From positions 1-43,519 of the forward strand of contig SZPM01000020.1 in the NCBI GenBank assembly GCA_030263715.1: a DNA stretch of 43,519 nucleotides, in the 5' to 3' direction. Source of the stretch: ATM1 sp003577165 (GTDB lineage: Bacteria; Armatimonadota; Fimbriimonadia; Fimbriimonadales; ATM1). Under the pieces are notes generated by a model. It saw only the letters and a list, made by a program, of their open reading frames with translations, searched no databases and had not been told where the DNA came from. A program made the position numbers and the translations under genes. Below are positions 33,677 through 42,238 of this stretch, piece after piece (the stretch's first letter is position 1; the number at the start of each line of letters is the position of its first letter).

Positions 33677-34072
33677 ATGCGCACTCACGCCTTCTCGCTC
33701 GTTGGAACCCTCGTGACGATGGCCGTCATCGCAGTGCTCGCCTGCGTGGTCTACGTCGGCGGCCTGAACTACTTCTCAGCGTCAGGATCCGAGGCCGTCA
33801 AATCGAGACCGGACGGCGAGGGCGCGACCATCATCGGAAGGTCGGCGGCCAAGGCGCGCGATCATGAGTGCCAAGTCCAACTCGGGCAAGTCCGAGCCGC
33901 GATCTCCTCCTTCGGCCTCGAAGACGAACAGCCGACCTCGCTCGACCAAATCGGGTTTCCTCCCAGCACGCTGCGCTGCCCCATCGGACAAGAACCCTAT
34001 CGCTTCAATCCCAACGAACCGGACCCTCGGTTGGCGGTAACCTGCACCCATCCGGGTCACGAACGTTACTGA
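33677..34072 (+). CDS. Type IV pilin-like (pseudopilin) protein
   Basis: The 131-residue product starts MRTHAFSLVGTLVTMAVIAV, a prepilin-type signal followed by one hydrophobic helix. A prepilin peptidase could cut before Phe6, but the residue before the cut is Ala instead of Gly, and position 5 of the mature protein is Gly instead of the usual Glu. The C-terminal part is small and globular with cysteines at about 65, 100 and 122. Pseudopilins serve type II secretion, uptake or pili; none of these genes is nearby. ATG 33677 is three bases after the BCCP-like gene and its stop abuts accC. Confidence 0.72.
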   Translation: MRTHAFSLVGTLVTMAVIAVLACVVYVGGLNYFSASGSEAVKSRPDGEGATIIGRSAAKARDHECQVQLGQVRAAISSFGLEDEQPTSLDQIGFPPSTLRCPIGQEPYRFNPNEPDPRLAVTCTHPGHERY

Positions 34073-35437
34073 ATGTTCAAGAAGGTTCTGATTGCCAACA
34101 GGGGCGAAATCGCCTGCAGAATAATCCGCGCATGTCATGAGCTCGGAGTGCAGGCCGTCGCCGTCTATAGCGAGCCCGACAAAGACAGCCTACATGTGAA
34201 GATGGCCGACCACGCCGTCTGCATCGGCGCGGGCCCCAACGCCGACTCGTACCTCAACATGCCCAACGTCCTGATGGCCGCAATCGTGTCCGGCGCCGAG
34301 GCCGTGCATCCCGGATACGGATACTTCAGCGAGCAGGCCCAATTCGCAGACGCCCTCCAAACCCTCGGCATCAAATTCATCGGCCCGCCTGTGGAAGCCA
34401 TAACGCAAATGGGCGACAAGTCGGCAGCGCGCGATGCGGCGAAGCGAGCCGGCTGCCCCGTCGTTCCTGGAACCGACGGCCCGATCGAAAGCCTCGAAGA
34501 CGCCGCGGAACTCGCCGAAACGATCGGCTTCCCCCTCCTCGTGAAAGCCTCCGCGGGCGGTGGCGGACGCGGCATTCGCCGCGTCGAATCTCCCGACGAA
34601 CTCGAGAACCAACTCACTGCAGCGCAGATCGAAGCCGATGCAGCATTCGGAAACGGCCAGGTCTACCTCGAGAAGATGATCGTCGGGCCGCGACACGTCG
34701 AGGTCCAAATCATTGCCGACGCATATGGCAACTGCGTCCACCTCGGGGAACGCGAATGTTCCGTGCAGAACCTCCGACACCAGAAGATGATCGAAGAGGC
34801 GCCCTTTGCGATGCTCACCGAAGAGGTGCGCGACCAAATGGGATCCGCAGCCGTCGCGCTCGCAAAATCGGTCGGCTACCAAAACGCCGGCACCATCGAA
34901 TTCCTCATGGACAAGAGCGGCGACTTCTACTTCATCGAGATGAACACTCGCCTGCAGGTCGAACACCCCGTCACCGAGGAAGTCACCGGCGTCGACATCG
35001 TAAAGACCCAGTTGAAGATCGCCGCAGGAGAGGAACTCCCCTTCGCACAGCATGACATCACCTGGCAAGGCCACAGCATTGAGGCCCGCATCACCGCGCA
35101 AGACCCCGAACGGAAGTTCGCGCCCAGTTGCGGAACCATCACGCAGTGGACTCCCCCCGACGGCGATGACGTTCGGCTTGAAACCCACGTCTACGAAGGC
35201 TTCTCGATCACGCCTTTCTACGATCCCATGATCGCGAAACTCATCGTCACGGCAGACGACAGGTCCGAAGCCATCCGACGCATGAGTTCCGCGCTCCGCG
35301 AATTCAAAGTTGGCGGAATCAAAACCAACATCCCCTTCCTCATCCGGCTTCTCGATGACGCGAAGTACCGCGCGGGAGACGTGGACACGACCTACGTCGC
35401 AACCTTGATGGAAGAAGGCGAAACCGCCAATGTCTAA
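34073..35437 (+). CDS. accC: Biotin carboxylase subunit of acetyl-CoA carboxylase
   Basis: AccC carboxylates biotin on its carrier with ATP and bicarbonate, the first half of malonyl-CoA synthesis. The 454-residue protein has the N-terminal 'MFKKVLIANRGEIACRIIRACHELG'. The ATP-grasp glycine loop is 'LVKASAGGGGRGIRRV', and the active-site region is 'FYFIEMNTRLQVEHPVTEEVTG'. Length is normal. The start codon directly follows the pilin-like gene's stop. The adjacent carrier-like protein lacks the biotin site, so a true carrier must be encoded elsewhere if this enzyme is part of a working ACC. Confidence 0.97.
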   Translation: MFKKVLIANRGEIACRIIRACHELGVQAVAVYSEPDKDSLHVKMADHAVCIGAGPNADSYLNMPNVLMAAIVSGAEAVHPGYGYFSEQAQFADALQTLGIKFIGPPVEAITQMGDKSAARDAAKRAGCPVVPGTDGPIESLEDAAELAETIGFPLLVKASAGGGGRGIRRVESPDELENQLTAAQIEADAAFGNGQVYLEKMIVGPRHVEVQIIADAYGNCVHLGERECSVQNLRHQKMIEEAPFAMLTEEVRDQMGSAAVALAKSVGYQNAGTIEFLMDKSGDFYFIEMNTRLQVEHPVTEEVTGVDIVKTQLKIAAGEELPFAQHDITWQGHSIEARITAQDPERKFAPSCGTITQWTPPDGDDVRLETHVYEGFSITPFYDPMIAKLIVTADDRSEAIRRMSSALREFKVGGIKTNIPFLIRLLDDAKYRAGDVDTTYVATLMEEGETANV

Positions 35438-35861
35438 ATCGCGGCGGAAGGCCCGAGAAGTCGCCTTCAAGGCGCTCTACCTCTCCGATATCGCAGGGAA
35501 ACCGCCCGCCGAGGCTTGCCAGGACGCACTCGAAGGCCTCGACCTCGAACAGACTTCGATCGAATACATCCACCGCGTCGCCGAAGGAGTTCACGCACAC
35601 AGAGGCGAGATCGACGACATCATCGCAAAGCACAGCAGCGGCTTCGCGCTCGACCGCCTCGCAGTCGTGGACAGAGCCCTCCTCCGTCTGGCACTCTATG
35701 AAATCCTGTTTGAACGAGAAATCCCCCCCGCCGTCTCGATCAACGAAGCCGTCGAACTCGCAAAGAAATTTAGCACCGAGCAGAGCGGCTCGTTCGTCAA
35801 CGGCGTGCTCGGCGGGTTCGTAAAGGAAGCCAATCTCGAAACCCATGGACACAAGAACTGA
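35430..35861 (+). CDS. nusB: Transcription antitermination factor NusB
   Basis: NusB binds boxA RNA with S10 and supports antitermination in rRNA operons. The 143-residue all-helical protein begins MSKSRRKAREVAFKALYLSD. It ends with the conserved 'PAVSINEAVELAKKFSTEQSGSFVNGVLGGF', the most constant part of the family. The start lies eight bases inside accC and the end overlaps folD by 17 bases, so translation of all three is tied together. Confidence 0.97.
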   Translation: MSKSRRKAREVAFKALYLSDIAGKPPAEACQDALEGLDLEQTSIEYIHRVAEGVHAHRGEIDDIIAKHSSGFALDRLAVVDRALLRLALYEILFEREIPPAVSINEAVELAKKFSTEQSGSFVNGVLGGFVKEANLETHGHKN

Positions 35862-36714
35862 ACCGACCCTGCTCGATGGAAAAGCGCTCAGCAAGAAGGT
35901 GCGCGCCGAACTCGCATCGCGAATAGATGCGCTTCGCGCCAGAGGCGTGTTTCCAAGACTCGACGTGCTCGTCGCAGCCGACGACCCGGCCAGCATCACC
36001 TACGTCAGGATGAAGCGTAAGTGGGCCGCCGAAATCGGCATCGAGAGTTTCGCGTTCGACATCACGTCCGAAACGACTCAGAATGAACTGATCGACAAGA
36101 TCCACGAACTCAACGAGAACCCCGACGTCCACGGCGTTCTCATCCAACACCCCCTCCCCAAGCACCTCGACGAAGGCCTCGCGCTCGAAGCCCTCGGCGC
36201 AGAAAAGGACGTGGACGGAATAACTCCGCACTCTCTCGGACTCCTCACCGCCGGCAGGCCGGGCTTTCGCTGCGCAACGCCCCTCGGCATGATGAAATTC
36301 CTCGACGAATACCAAATCGACGTCACAGGAAAGAACGCCCTCGTCATCGGACGAAGCGTCATCCTCGGCAAGCCCGCCGCCTTAATGCTCCTTGAAAGAA
36401 ACGCGACAGTTACCATCGCCCACAGCCGAACGAAGAACCTCGAACGGCTTTGCGCCGATGCGGAGCTCCTCGTCGCCGCTGTTGGGCGACCGGAGATGAT
36501 TCGCGGCGAGTGGCTCAAGCCCGGAGTGGTCGTCCTCGACGCGGGCTACAACCGAGTCGAAGGCCGGACCCACGACGTCGGGGACGTGCACTTCGAGTCC
36601 GCCTCCCAAAAAGCATCCCACATCACCCCTGTCCCCGGCGGGGTCGGCCCGATGACCGTGGCGATGCTCCTCTCCAACACCGTGGACGCCGCCGAAAAGG
36701 CTTCGGCCCCCTGA
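35845..36714 (+). CDS. folD: Bifunctional methylenetetrahydrofolate dehydrogenase/cyclohydrolase FolD
   Basis: FolD interconverts methylene-, methenyl- and formyl-tetrahydrofolate. The 289-residue protein has the substrate region 'ITYVRMKRKWA' with Tyr53 and catalytic Lys57. 'VHGVLIQHPLPKHLD' is a variant of the usual VQLPLP. 'EKDVDGI', the NADP-binding 'NALVIGRSVILGKPAALMLL' and 'PVPGGVGPMTVAMLL' are as in the family. The start overlaps nusB. It closes the operon; the only candidate stop signal after it is a short CCGGG/CCCGG stem without T-tract. Confidence 0.97.
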   Translation: MDTRTEPTLLDGKALSKKVRAELASRIDALRARGVFPRLDVLVAADDPASITYVRMKRKWAAEIGIESFAFDITSETTQNELIDKIHELNENPDVHGVLIQHPLPKHLDEGLALEALGAEKDVDGITPHSLGLLTAGRPGFRCATPLGMMKFLDEYQIDVTGKNALVIGRSVILGKPAALMLLERNATVTIAHSRTKNLERLCADAELLVAAVGRPEMIRGEWLKPGVVVLDAGYNRVEGRTHDVGDVHFESASQKASHITPVPGGVGPMTVAMLLSNTVDAAEKASAP

Positions 36715-36750
36715 ATCCGGGTAAGGAACCCCCGGCGCGTCGTCTCGGTT

Positions 36751-36756
36751 TATTCT
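36751..36756 (+). promoter_or_regulatory. Candidate -10 box of htpX
   Basis: TATTCT lies 14 bases before ATG 36771, and GAAGGA (36760-36765) serves as ribosome-binding site between them. The leader would be very short. Confidence 0.4.
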
Positions 36757-36770
36757 AACGAAGGATCACG

Positions 36771-37598
36771 ATGAACTATCTGAAGACTGGGCTTATCATG
36801 GTGCTCATGGCCGCGATCTTCCTCGCGGTCGGGGCCTTGTTGGGCGGGAAGAGTGGGTTGGTGATGGCCCTCTTCATTTCTCTCGCCTTCAACTTCGGAA
36901 TGTACTGGTTCGGCGCCAACCTCGCGCTCAGTTTCGCGCGAGCGCGGCCTCTCGAACCGCACGAGGCTCCCTGGCTCGTTCAGGCGAACGAGGAGATCTG
37001 CCGCAAGGCCGGCATTCCCACCGTCCCCCTCTACCTCTCGCCGGACCCTCAGCCGAATGCCTTCGCCTGTGGACGAGGGCCAGGCGCAGCCTCGATTTGC
37101 GTCAACGCCGGCCTCCTCAACAATATGAGCCAGCGTGAGGTCATAGGCGTGCTCGCTCACGAGATCGCTCACGTCAAAAATCGCGACACGCTCACCATGA
37201 CCATCATCGCCGCGATGGCGAGCGCGATCATGTTCCTTTCGCGCTTCGCCCTGTTCTTCGGGTCGAACGACCGCCAAGGCGGAAACGCCCTCGCCGAAAT
37301 CCTGCTGTTCATCCTCGGCCCGATCGCCGCGATGCTCATCCAACTTTGGGTGAGCCGCGTCAGGGAGTTCGAAGCCGACAAGACGGCGGCGCTGTTGCTC
37401 GGCGATCCGCACCCTCTCGCGGACGCCCTCGAAACGCTCGAGCGCGGAACGCAGGCGATCCCCGCGCACACAGGCGACCCGGCCGTGGCGCACATGTACA
37501 TCGCCAATCCGTTCAGCGGACGCGGCCTCGCTGCGCTCTTCAGCACGCACCCGCCGATTGAAGAAAGGGTCCGCCGGCTGCGCTCCATGGCCGTCTAA
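36771..37598 (+). CDS. htpX: M48 family membrane metalloprotease HtpX
   Basis: HtpX is a zinc endoprotease of the inner membrane that degrades damaged membrane proteins. The 275-residue protein has two N-terminal helices, the 'NAFACG' region at 96-101 and the zinc motif HEIAH at 130-134. Two further helices follow. The third ligand lies in 'SRVREFEADK', most likely Glu202. The C-terminal 'FSTHPPIEERVRRLRSM' is typical. Length is slightly under E. coli HtpX (293). It has its own putative promoter and follows folD after 56 bp. Confidence 0.95.
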   Translation: MNYLKTGLIMVLMAAIFLAVGALLGGKSGLVMALFISLAFNFGMYWFGANLALSFARARPLEPHEAPWLVQANEEICRKAGIPTVPLYLSPDPQPNAFACGRGPGAASICVNAGLLNNMSQREVIGVLAHEIAHVKNRDTLTMTIIAAMASAIMFLSRFALFFGSNDRQGGNALAEILLFILGPIAAMLIQLWVSRVREFEADKTAALLLGDPHPLADALETLERGTQAIPAHTGDPAVAHMYIANPFSGRGLAALFSTHPPIEERVRRLRSMAV

Positions 37599-37639
37599 TT
37601 CAATTCACAAAGCTCGCGGGCGCGGGCTTCCCGAAGAGG

Positions 37640-37645
37640 TACAGT
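37640..37645 (+). promoter_or_regulatory. -10-like box of the GH38-type gene
   Basis: TACAGT is followed by eight bases and the GTG at 37654. A GAAGAGG stretch overlaps the box from its 5' side but is 13 bases from the start, too far for a normal ribosome-binding site. Confidence 0.35.
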
Positions 37646-37653
37646 CCGCGCCC

Positions 37654-39867
37654 GTGGGAAGCGAAAAGCGCGCCGTAGGTTTCCTGTTCGGAAACCACAA
37701 GCACTGGACCGGAATGGTCTGGGAATGGGGCGAAGACACTCTCTCCAACAGCACCTGGGCGCTCAAGCGCATCCTCGACGAGACGCAGCTCAAAGCGGGA
37801 CTCAATTTCGACGGCCGCGGTCTCGAACATCTCGCCGTCACCGAACCCGAAACCCTCTCCTGGATGCGCGAGGCCCTCGAGGATCGCGCGCTCGAACTCT
37901 GGGGGGGGACTTACACGCAGCCCTACGGCGGCCTCATCGGACACGAGTCGAACGTGCGGCAGCGAATCTACGGCATCCGAGCGATGGAACGGCTGCTGGG
38001 TCAAAGGCCGCGCGTCTTCTGCGAGGAGGAGTTCGACTGCTTCCCGCAACTCCCTCAATTGCTCAAGCAACTGAATTATGAGGCGGCGCTCATGTTCCCT
38101 CAGCACACATGGCACACGCCAACCGTGCCCCACTGCAGCGAGCCGGTCGTGCTCTGGACAGGCGTGGACGGATCGGAAATCCCGACCGTGCCACTGTCCG
38201 ATAGATGCCTGATGCGCGGCATCCCCACAGCGCTTTCCACGATCGCGAACCTCCAGCAATCCGATCCGCTCGTCATCACCTGGCTTGAGATGCTCGACAA
38301 ACCCAACTGGATGTGGCGCACCGAATTCGTCCTTCCCTATCTTCGTTCACTGCTGGAACACAATGAGATCGAAGTGAAGCCGCGCCTCATCCTCGAGGAG
38401 ATCGCGAAGCACGACCGAACGCCCCCCCGCCAAACGTACACTCTTGACAACACGTTTCACGGCGTCTCCGTGAGCAAGAACGGCGACATGCTCCCCCGCC
38501 TCTGGCGGCGCGGCGAGAACGCAATTCTGCGAGCAGATTTCCTCGCCGCATGGTGCAGTTTCCTCGGTCAGCCCTACCCGCAGTTCGACTCCTACCCGGA
38601 ATGGCAACTCGAAGAGGCCTGGCGAATGCTCCTGCAAAGCCAAGGCCACGACGCCTACGAGTGCGAGGGCCTCACGAACTTCGCCGGGCACAGGTATGCG
38701 CAAATGGCCCTGATGCTCGCGCAAGACGTGACCCGAAGATGCGAACACCACCTCGCCGAGCGCCTCGCAATCGAACCTCCTGCGCCCTCGCCCCCCCCTG
38801 TGCAGACAGTTGGCGACGGTTTGGAGGCGCGCGTCGGAGATGCCATCGCTCGCATTCGCGAGTCAGACGGCGCACTCACCTTTCTCGGAACGGAGAGCGA
38901 GAACCTGCTCGCGGCCCCGGTTGGACTTCCGACCGGGTGGGGGGCCTCCGGCCCCGCCAAGATCGCGGAGTTTCTCGACGCCCTCGTCGTCACGACGGAG
39001 ATCGTCGGTCCCGACGGCGCAACCGGCACGCTGAAGTGGACTCTCGAAGGCGAACTTCCCGCAGTGAAAGGGCAGCTCACGATCCGCCTCGCCGCCAAGC
39101 TGCCGGAAGGAATCCTCGGCGGCATTCGCCTCCCCATCCGATTTCCGCGCAGCGTGAAGCGATGGCGCGTGGACTCGCCGTTCGCGGTCGTGGACATCCA
39201 ACCGAACGGCGAGTGGCTCCACAGGCAGCCGGAGGGCCATTGGCTCACGAGTCCGCAGCGCGACGAGTGGATCCCCAACCCGATCGTTCATAACGAACTC
39301 ATCGCCGCGGAATGGGACGCTTCCGGTTTGCTCTTCGTCTCTTCGCAGAACTTTCTCGCATTGGCGTGCGACGACGGATTCGACGAAATCCTGTTCTCGT
39401 GCGATGCGTGGGACGGAAACAACTGGAATCGCCAAGCCACGATTGACTTCGGATTCGCCCCCCTCCGATCGCCGACATCCCTCGAACTCTTGACACTGAG
39501 CCGTCGCATCCTTTGGGGTGCGCATCCGCCCTTCGCCTATCGAGGACGTCACCTCTTCGAACTCACCGGAAACGCGCACGTCACGTGCGTTCGCAAGGTC
39601 TTCGAAGACCTCGAAATTCGGTTGTTCGAAACCGAAGGCGCGGACGCATCGGTCACCCTCGACTTTCCGTGGGACGTCGAGTCCGCGCGGCTCGTCGACC
39701 CTCTCGGCGAACCCGCAGCCGGAGACGTCTCCTGGTCGGGCCGCGGCGTCAGTCTCAACCTCGCGCCCAGGCAGATCGCAACTCTTCGAATCCTCTTCCG
39801 CGACCTGCGGGCGGAGTACCTCGACATCGACTCCCACCGCAGCATCTGGGTCGGCCCCAACCCGTAG
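37654..39867 (+). CDS. Divergent GH38-type (alpha-mannosidase-like) protein
   Basis: This 737-residue protein has the GH38 layout: an N-terminal seven-stranded barrel domain, a helical middle with 'LDNTFHGVSVSKNGDMLPRL', and a large beta-sandwich C-terminus. The nucleophile region 'EEEFDCFPQLPQLLKQLNY' puts Asp128 where GH38 enzymes have their catalytic Asp. The zinc-binding HxHxD start is altered: 'FGNHKHWTGMVWEW' has His15 and His17 but no Asp. It may therefore act on another sugar or be inactive. No signal peptide is seen. The start GTG 37654 is chosen because the frame upstream lies inside htpX. Confidence 0.75.
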   Translation: MGSEKRAVGFLFGNHKHWTGMVWEWGEDTLSNSTWALKRILDETQLKAGLNFDGRGLEHLAVTEPETLSWMREALEDRALELWGGTYTQPYGGLIGHESNVRQRIYGIRAMERLLGQRPRVFCEEEFDCFPQLPQLLKQLNYEAALMFPQHTWHTPTVPHCSEPVVLWTGVDGSEIPTVPLSDRCLMRGIPTALSTIANLQQSDPLVITWLEMLDKPNWMWRTEFVLPYLRSLLEHNEIEVKPRLILEEIAKHDRTPPRQTYTLDNTFHGVSVSKNGDMLPRLWRRGENAILRADFLAAWCSFLGQPYPQFDSYPEWQLEEAWRMLLQSQGHDAYECEGLTNFAGHRYAQMALMLAQDVTRRCEHHLAERLAIEPPAPSPPPVQTVGDGLEARVGDAIARIRESDGALTFLGTESENLLAAPVGLPTGWGASGPAKIAEFLDALVVTTEIVGPDGATGTLKWTLEGELPAVKGQLTIRLAAKLPEGILGGIRLPIRFPRSVKRWRVDSPFAVVDIQPNGEWLHRQPEGHWLTSPQRDEWIPNPIVHNELIAAEWDASGLLFVSSQNFLALACDDGFDEILFSCDAWDGNNWNRQATIDFGFAPLRSPTSLELLTLSRRILWGAHPPFAYRGRHLFELTGNAHVTCVRKVFEDLEIRLFETEGADASVTLDFPWDVESARLVDPLGEPAAGDVSWSGRGVSLNLAPRQIATLRILFRDLRAEYLDIDSHRSIWVGPNP

Positions 39868-40223
39868 TCCCAGCGCACCTCAACGGGCCCCGGCGCCACG
39901 GATAATCGAAACGCGTGTGTGATAAGCAGACCGACGACACTAACTCGCAGTCCCAGTTCCCCAAAACGTTCAGTGCCCTGTGCCCCTGAGATCGGATCCG
40001 ATGACTCCAATCGAGAACAACCGACGGTTCCGATCTCAGGGAACTCGATCGGCGTGTGCCACGGCTAACCGAACTGCGCGCGCGCAAAGCCTGATATCAC
40101 TCCACGCCTCGCCGTGAAGGCTGTCTGTACGCGGCCACATCTCTCCTAACAATGCGTGAAGTCGTGGCGCCCCAGCGTGGCCTCGTAAGAGAACCACACA
40201 ATACATGGGATCACCAAACCAAG
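39868..40223. other. Non-coding gap at the edge of the accessory region
   Basis: This 356-bp stretch holds no credible gene on either strand. The only notable feature is the long inverted repeat at 39984-40041. The DNA here marks the change from core genes to the RHS/toxin region. Confidence 0.6.
39984..40041. repeat. 13-bp perfect inverted repeat
   Basis: CCCTGAGATCGGA (39984-39996) and TCCGATCTCAGGG (40029-40041) are exact reverse complements, separated by 32 bp. No T-tract follows on either side, so it is not an obvious terminator. The inner part GAGATCGG also occurs in the palindromes of the RHS gene. Confidence 0.75.
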
Positions 40224-40911
40224 TCAGAAGCCTCCGGTAGGCGACCGACCCGCAGAGCCCTGCAGCCGTTGCAGGTGGTCCCTGTATCGCTCAACAAAGT
40301 ACGGCACGTTTCTTTCCTCCGCAAGCCGGATTGCGCGCCTAACATACTCGAGAGACTTTGTATCATGTCCCGACAACCCATAGAGCGCGGCCAATTCGAA
40401 GGCGAGACTGTGCTCCCACATCGGATGGGAAGGCAATCGGTCACCTTCTGGAAGAGACTCAAGAAACGCGATGACGTCTTCGATCGTTTGGAAGCGGTCG
40501 AGGAACGGAAGAGCGAACTGCTCGAGTTCGTGCATCAGCTCGGCGATCAGTCCCGTGTCATGTCCATCAGGATCAGTGTCGTCGGATTTCAGCTCAAGTG
40601 AGCCTCTATAGCGCTGTCCGATTAGCGCGTTCAGACCGACTTGGAACGACCCCTGCCCGAGAGTGGGGAAGGGCTTCTCTAAGTCGGGCCTCCCCACCCA
40701 CGTCGCGCGGCCCGGGACATAGACGCCGAGACCTATCGTGATCGCACCATCGCGACTTCTCCAGTTCGGCGACTCGCATCACCGTTCCACGAGACACGCA
40801 GCGTAGCCGTTTGCACTCATATCCGTGACGCTTGAATAAGGCCAGGAATCCCTCCCTGGCAACCCTCTGAAACCTATCTGCGATCGTGGTCATGCTCATC
40901 TTCGGTTCCAT
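40224..40911 (-). pseudogene. Frameshifted DUF4304-like gene
   Basis: Two frames on the minus strand join into one protein of about 229 residues. The first part, from ATG 40911 (or 40893), reads MSMTTIADRFQRVAREGFLA, then 'LFKRHGYECKRLRCVSRGTVMRVAELEKS'. The second part continues 'RDGAITIGLGVYVPGRATWV' in another frame. The switch lies at about 40752-40764. The joined protein resembles DUF4304 (a helix, then 'KKHGF', then a strand pair). Its C-terminal half is helical. DUF4304 has no known function. A sequencing error instead of a true mutation cannot be excluded. Confidence 0.7.
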
Positions 40912-41119
40912 CGACTCAGCTCTGCGCTTGCCGGCCAAATCTATCCCAACGTCGAGTGGGTTATCAAGACTCCTGCGTAACCTCCCCTGCAACGAACAGA
41001 TTATTCGACCGATCTCACTGTATCCGATCCTCGAACGACACCGTCCCGGCTGATCGCGTCGCACCGCGAGACGAACGGACTCTCGCCTAGATCGCCTTTA
41101 CCGATCCCCGTGATAGCAC

Positions 41120-42238
41120 TCAGGGACTGCTGGCATCAGGTTGTTTCGGATAAACCGCCTGCTTGGCCCTAGTCCAGTCTAACCACAGTCGGTCTGCTTC
41201 CACATCAAGTCCGGCCTTTGTCAGTCTTTCGACGAACTTGTGCAGACCCTGTTCGATTGCTTCGACGAGAAACGTCGTTACTTCCCTCTCGGTTGTCCAC
41301 TCGATACTAGATGCGAACGAAACGGACACCGACACCCGAAATGTCCGTTCTTTCTTGCTGAGGCTTTCAGAAAACGAATCGGAGAGTTTCACTTCGGGAG
41401 CCTTGCCCACCAGAAACCGTATCTCAATCGTGTCGACGGACGAGGAATAGGGGGGGCGCAGACACTCCCTAATGGCCTGCCGAGCTTGCTCGATGGCTCT
41501 CGACTCGTGGGCCGCAAAGTCGCGCGAGACCTCGTAACCGCCAATTAGGCCAGACTTCATCGTCAATGCGGTGATTGAGACCTGATATCGCGCCGATTCC
41601 CACTTCGTCCTCATTCGGCGCCGCGCCTCAGAGCGGGGAATTCGTACGATGGACCATGTGGACGAAATCGAGTCTAGATGTCCCACCTGCACCCCGTTCT
41701 CCACTGCTCGGCACAGTGCCTCCGAGCACAGAACATGTGGCCAGTAGTCATGTGTGCCATCACTGTATCGAACTAAGGGAACGAGCGAAGGCGACGTGAT
41801 CTGCTTGAATTTCTCGAATATCGTCTTGGCCAACGAGTGAGCGTTCGCAGCCAAATCTCCAAGAGGCTCGTAGTTTCGTCTCGACCCACAAGTGACCCAG
41901 CCCGCGATCTGCTTGCCGCTGCGCACGGTTTGCGGATGAACAATCGTGCCGCCGTGCAAATCCCCTCGAAATGCAGATGTACGCCCTGTCAGTGGGCTCT
42001 TCAGGGCTGGCGCCTCCCATCCCACAGGCCAATCCGAGACCGCGCGCGGCCAGAACATGATTTCAGGAAACGCGCTCCAAGTGCGCACGAAGGACTCTAG
42101 CCCTCGTTCGAGAACGCTCTCGAACGTAACGACCTGGCCTTCGTGGATGCAAGCCGAGAGGACCCCCCTTAGCGATGCAACCTCGGCGAATAGATTCCAT
42201 TCTTCGTTGAGAGTGACGAGGTAGGTAAGTGTTCTCAT
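41120..42238 (-). CDS. Unknown 372-residue protein beside the RHS toxin gene
   Basis: From ATG 42238 the product begins MRTLTYLVTLNEEWNLFAEV. It is soluble, without signal or membrane segments, and mixes beta-rich parts ('FLVGKAPEVKLSDSFSESL', 'RTFRVSVSVSF') with a helical C-terminus ('FLVEAIEQGLHKFVERLTKAGLDVEADR'). I recognise no family. It starts 16 bases after the stop of the RHS gene, in the place where immunity genes of polymorphic toxins usually stand, although it is longer than most immunity proteins. The frame is open to 42298, inside the RHS gene. Codon use is less GC-biased than in the core genes. Confidence 0.7.
   Translation of the reverse strand: MRTLTYLVTLNEEWNLFAEVASLRGVLSACIHEGQVVTFESVLERGLESFVRTWSAFPEIMFWPRAVSDWPVGWEAPALKSPLTGRTSAFRGDLHGGTIVHPQTVRSGKQIAGWVTCGSRRNYEPLGDLAANAHSLAKTIFEKFKQITSPSLVPLVRYSDGTHDYWPHVLCSEALCRAVENGVQVGHLDSISSTWSIVRIPRSEARRRMRTKWESARYQVSITALTMKSGLIGGYEVSRDFAAHESRAIEQARQAIRECLRPPYSSSVDTIEIRFLVGKAPEVKLSDSFSESLSKKERTFRVSVSVSFASSIEWTTEREVTTFLVEAIEQGLHKFVERLTKAGLDVEADRLWLDWTRAKQAVYPKQPDASSP

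Noticed and set aside
34190..35470. 426-residue open frame antisense to accC
   Set aside because: Shadow of accC, which has all family motifs.
38863..39837. 324-residue open frame antisense to the GH38-type gene
   Set aside because: Shadow frame; the plus-strand protein is continuous and has recognisable domains.
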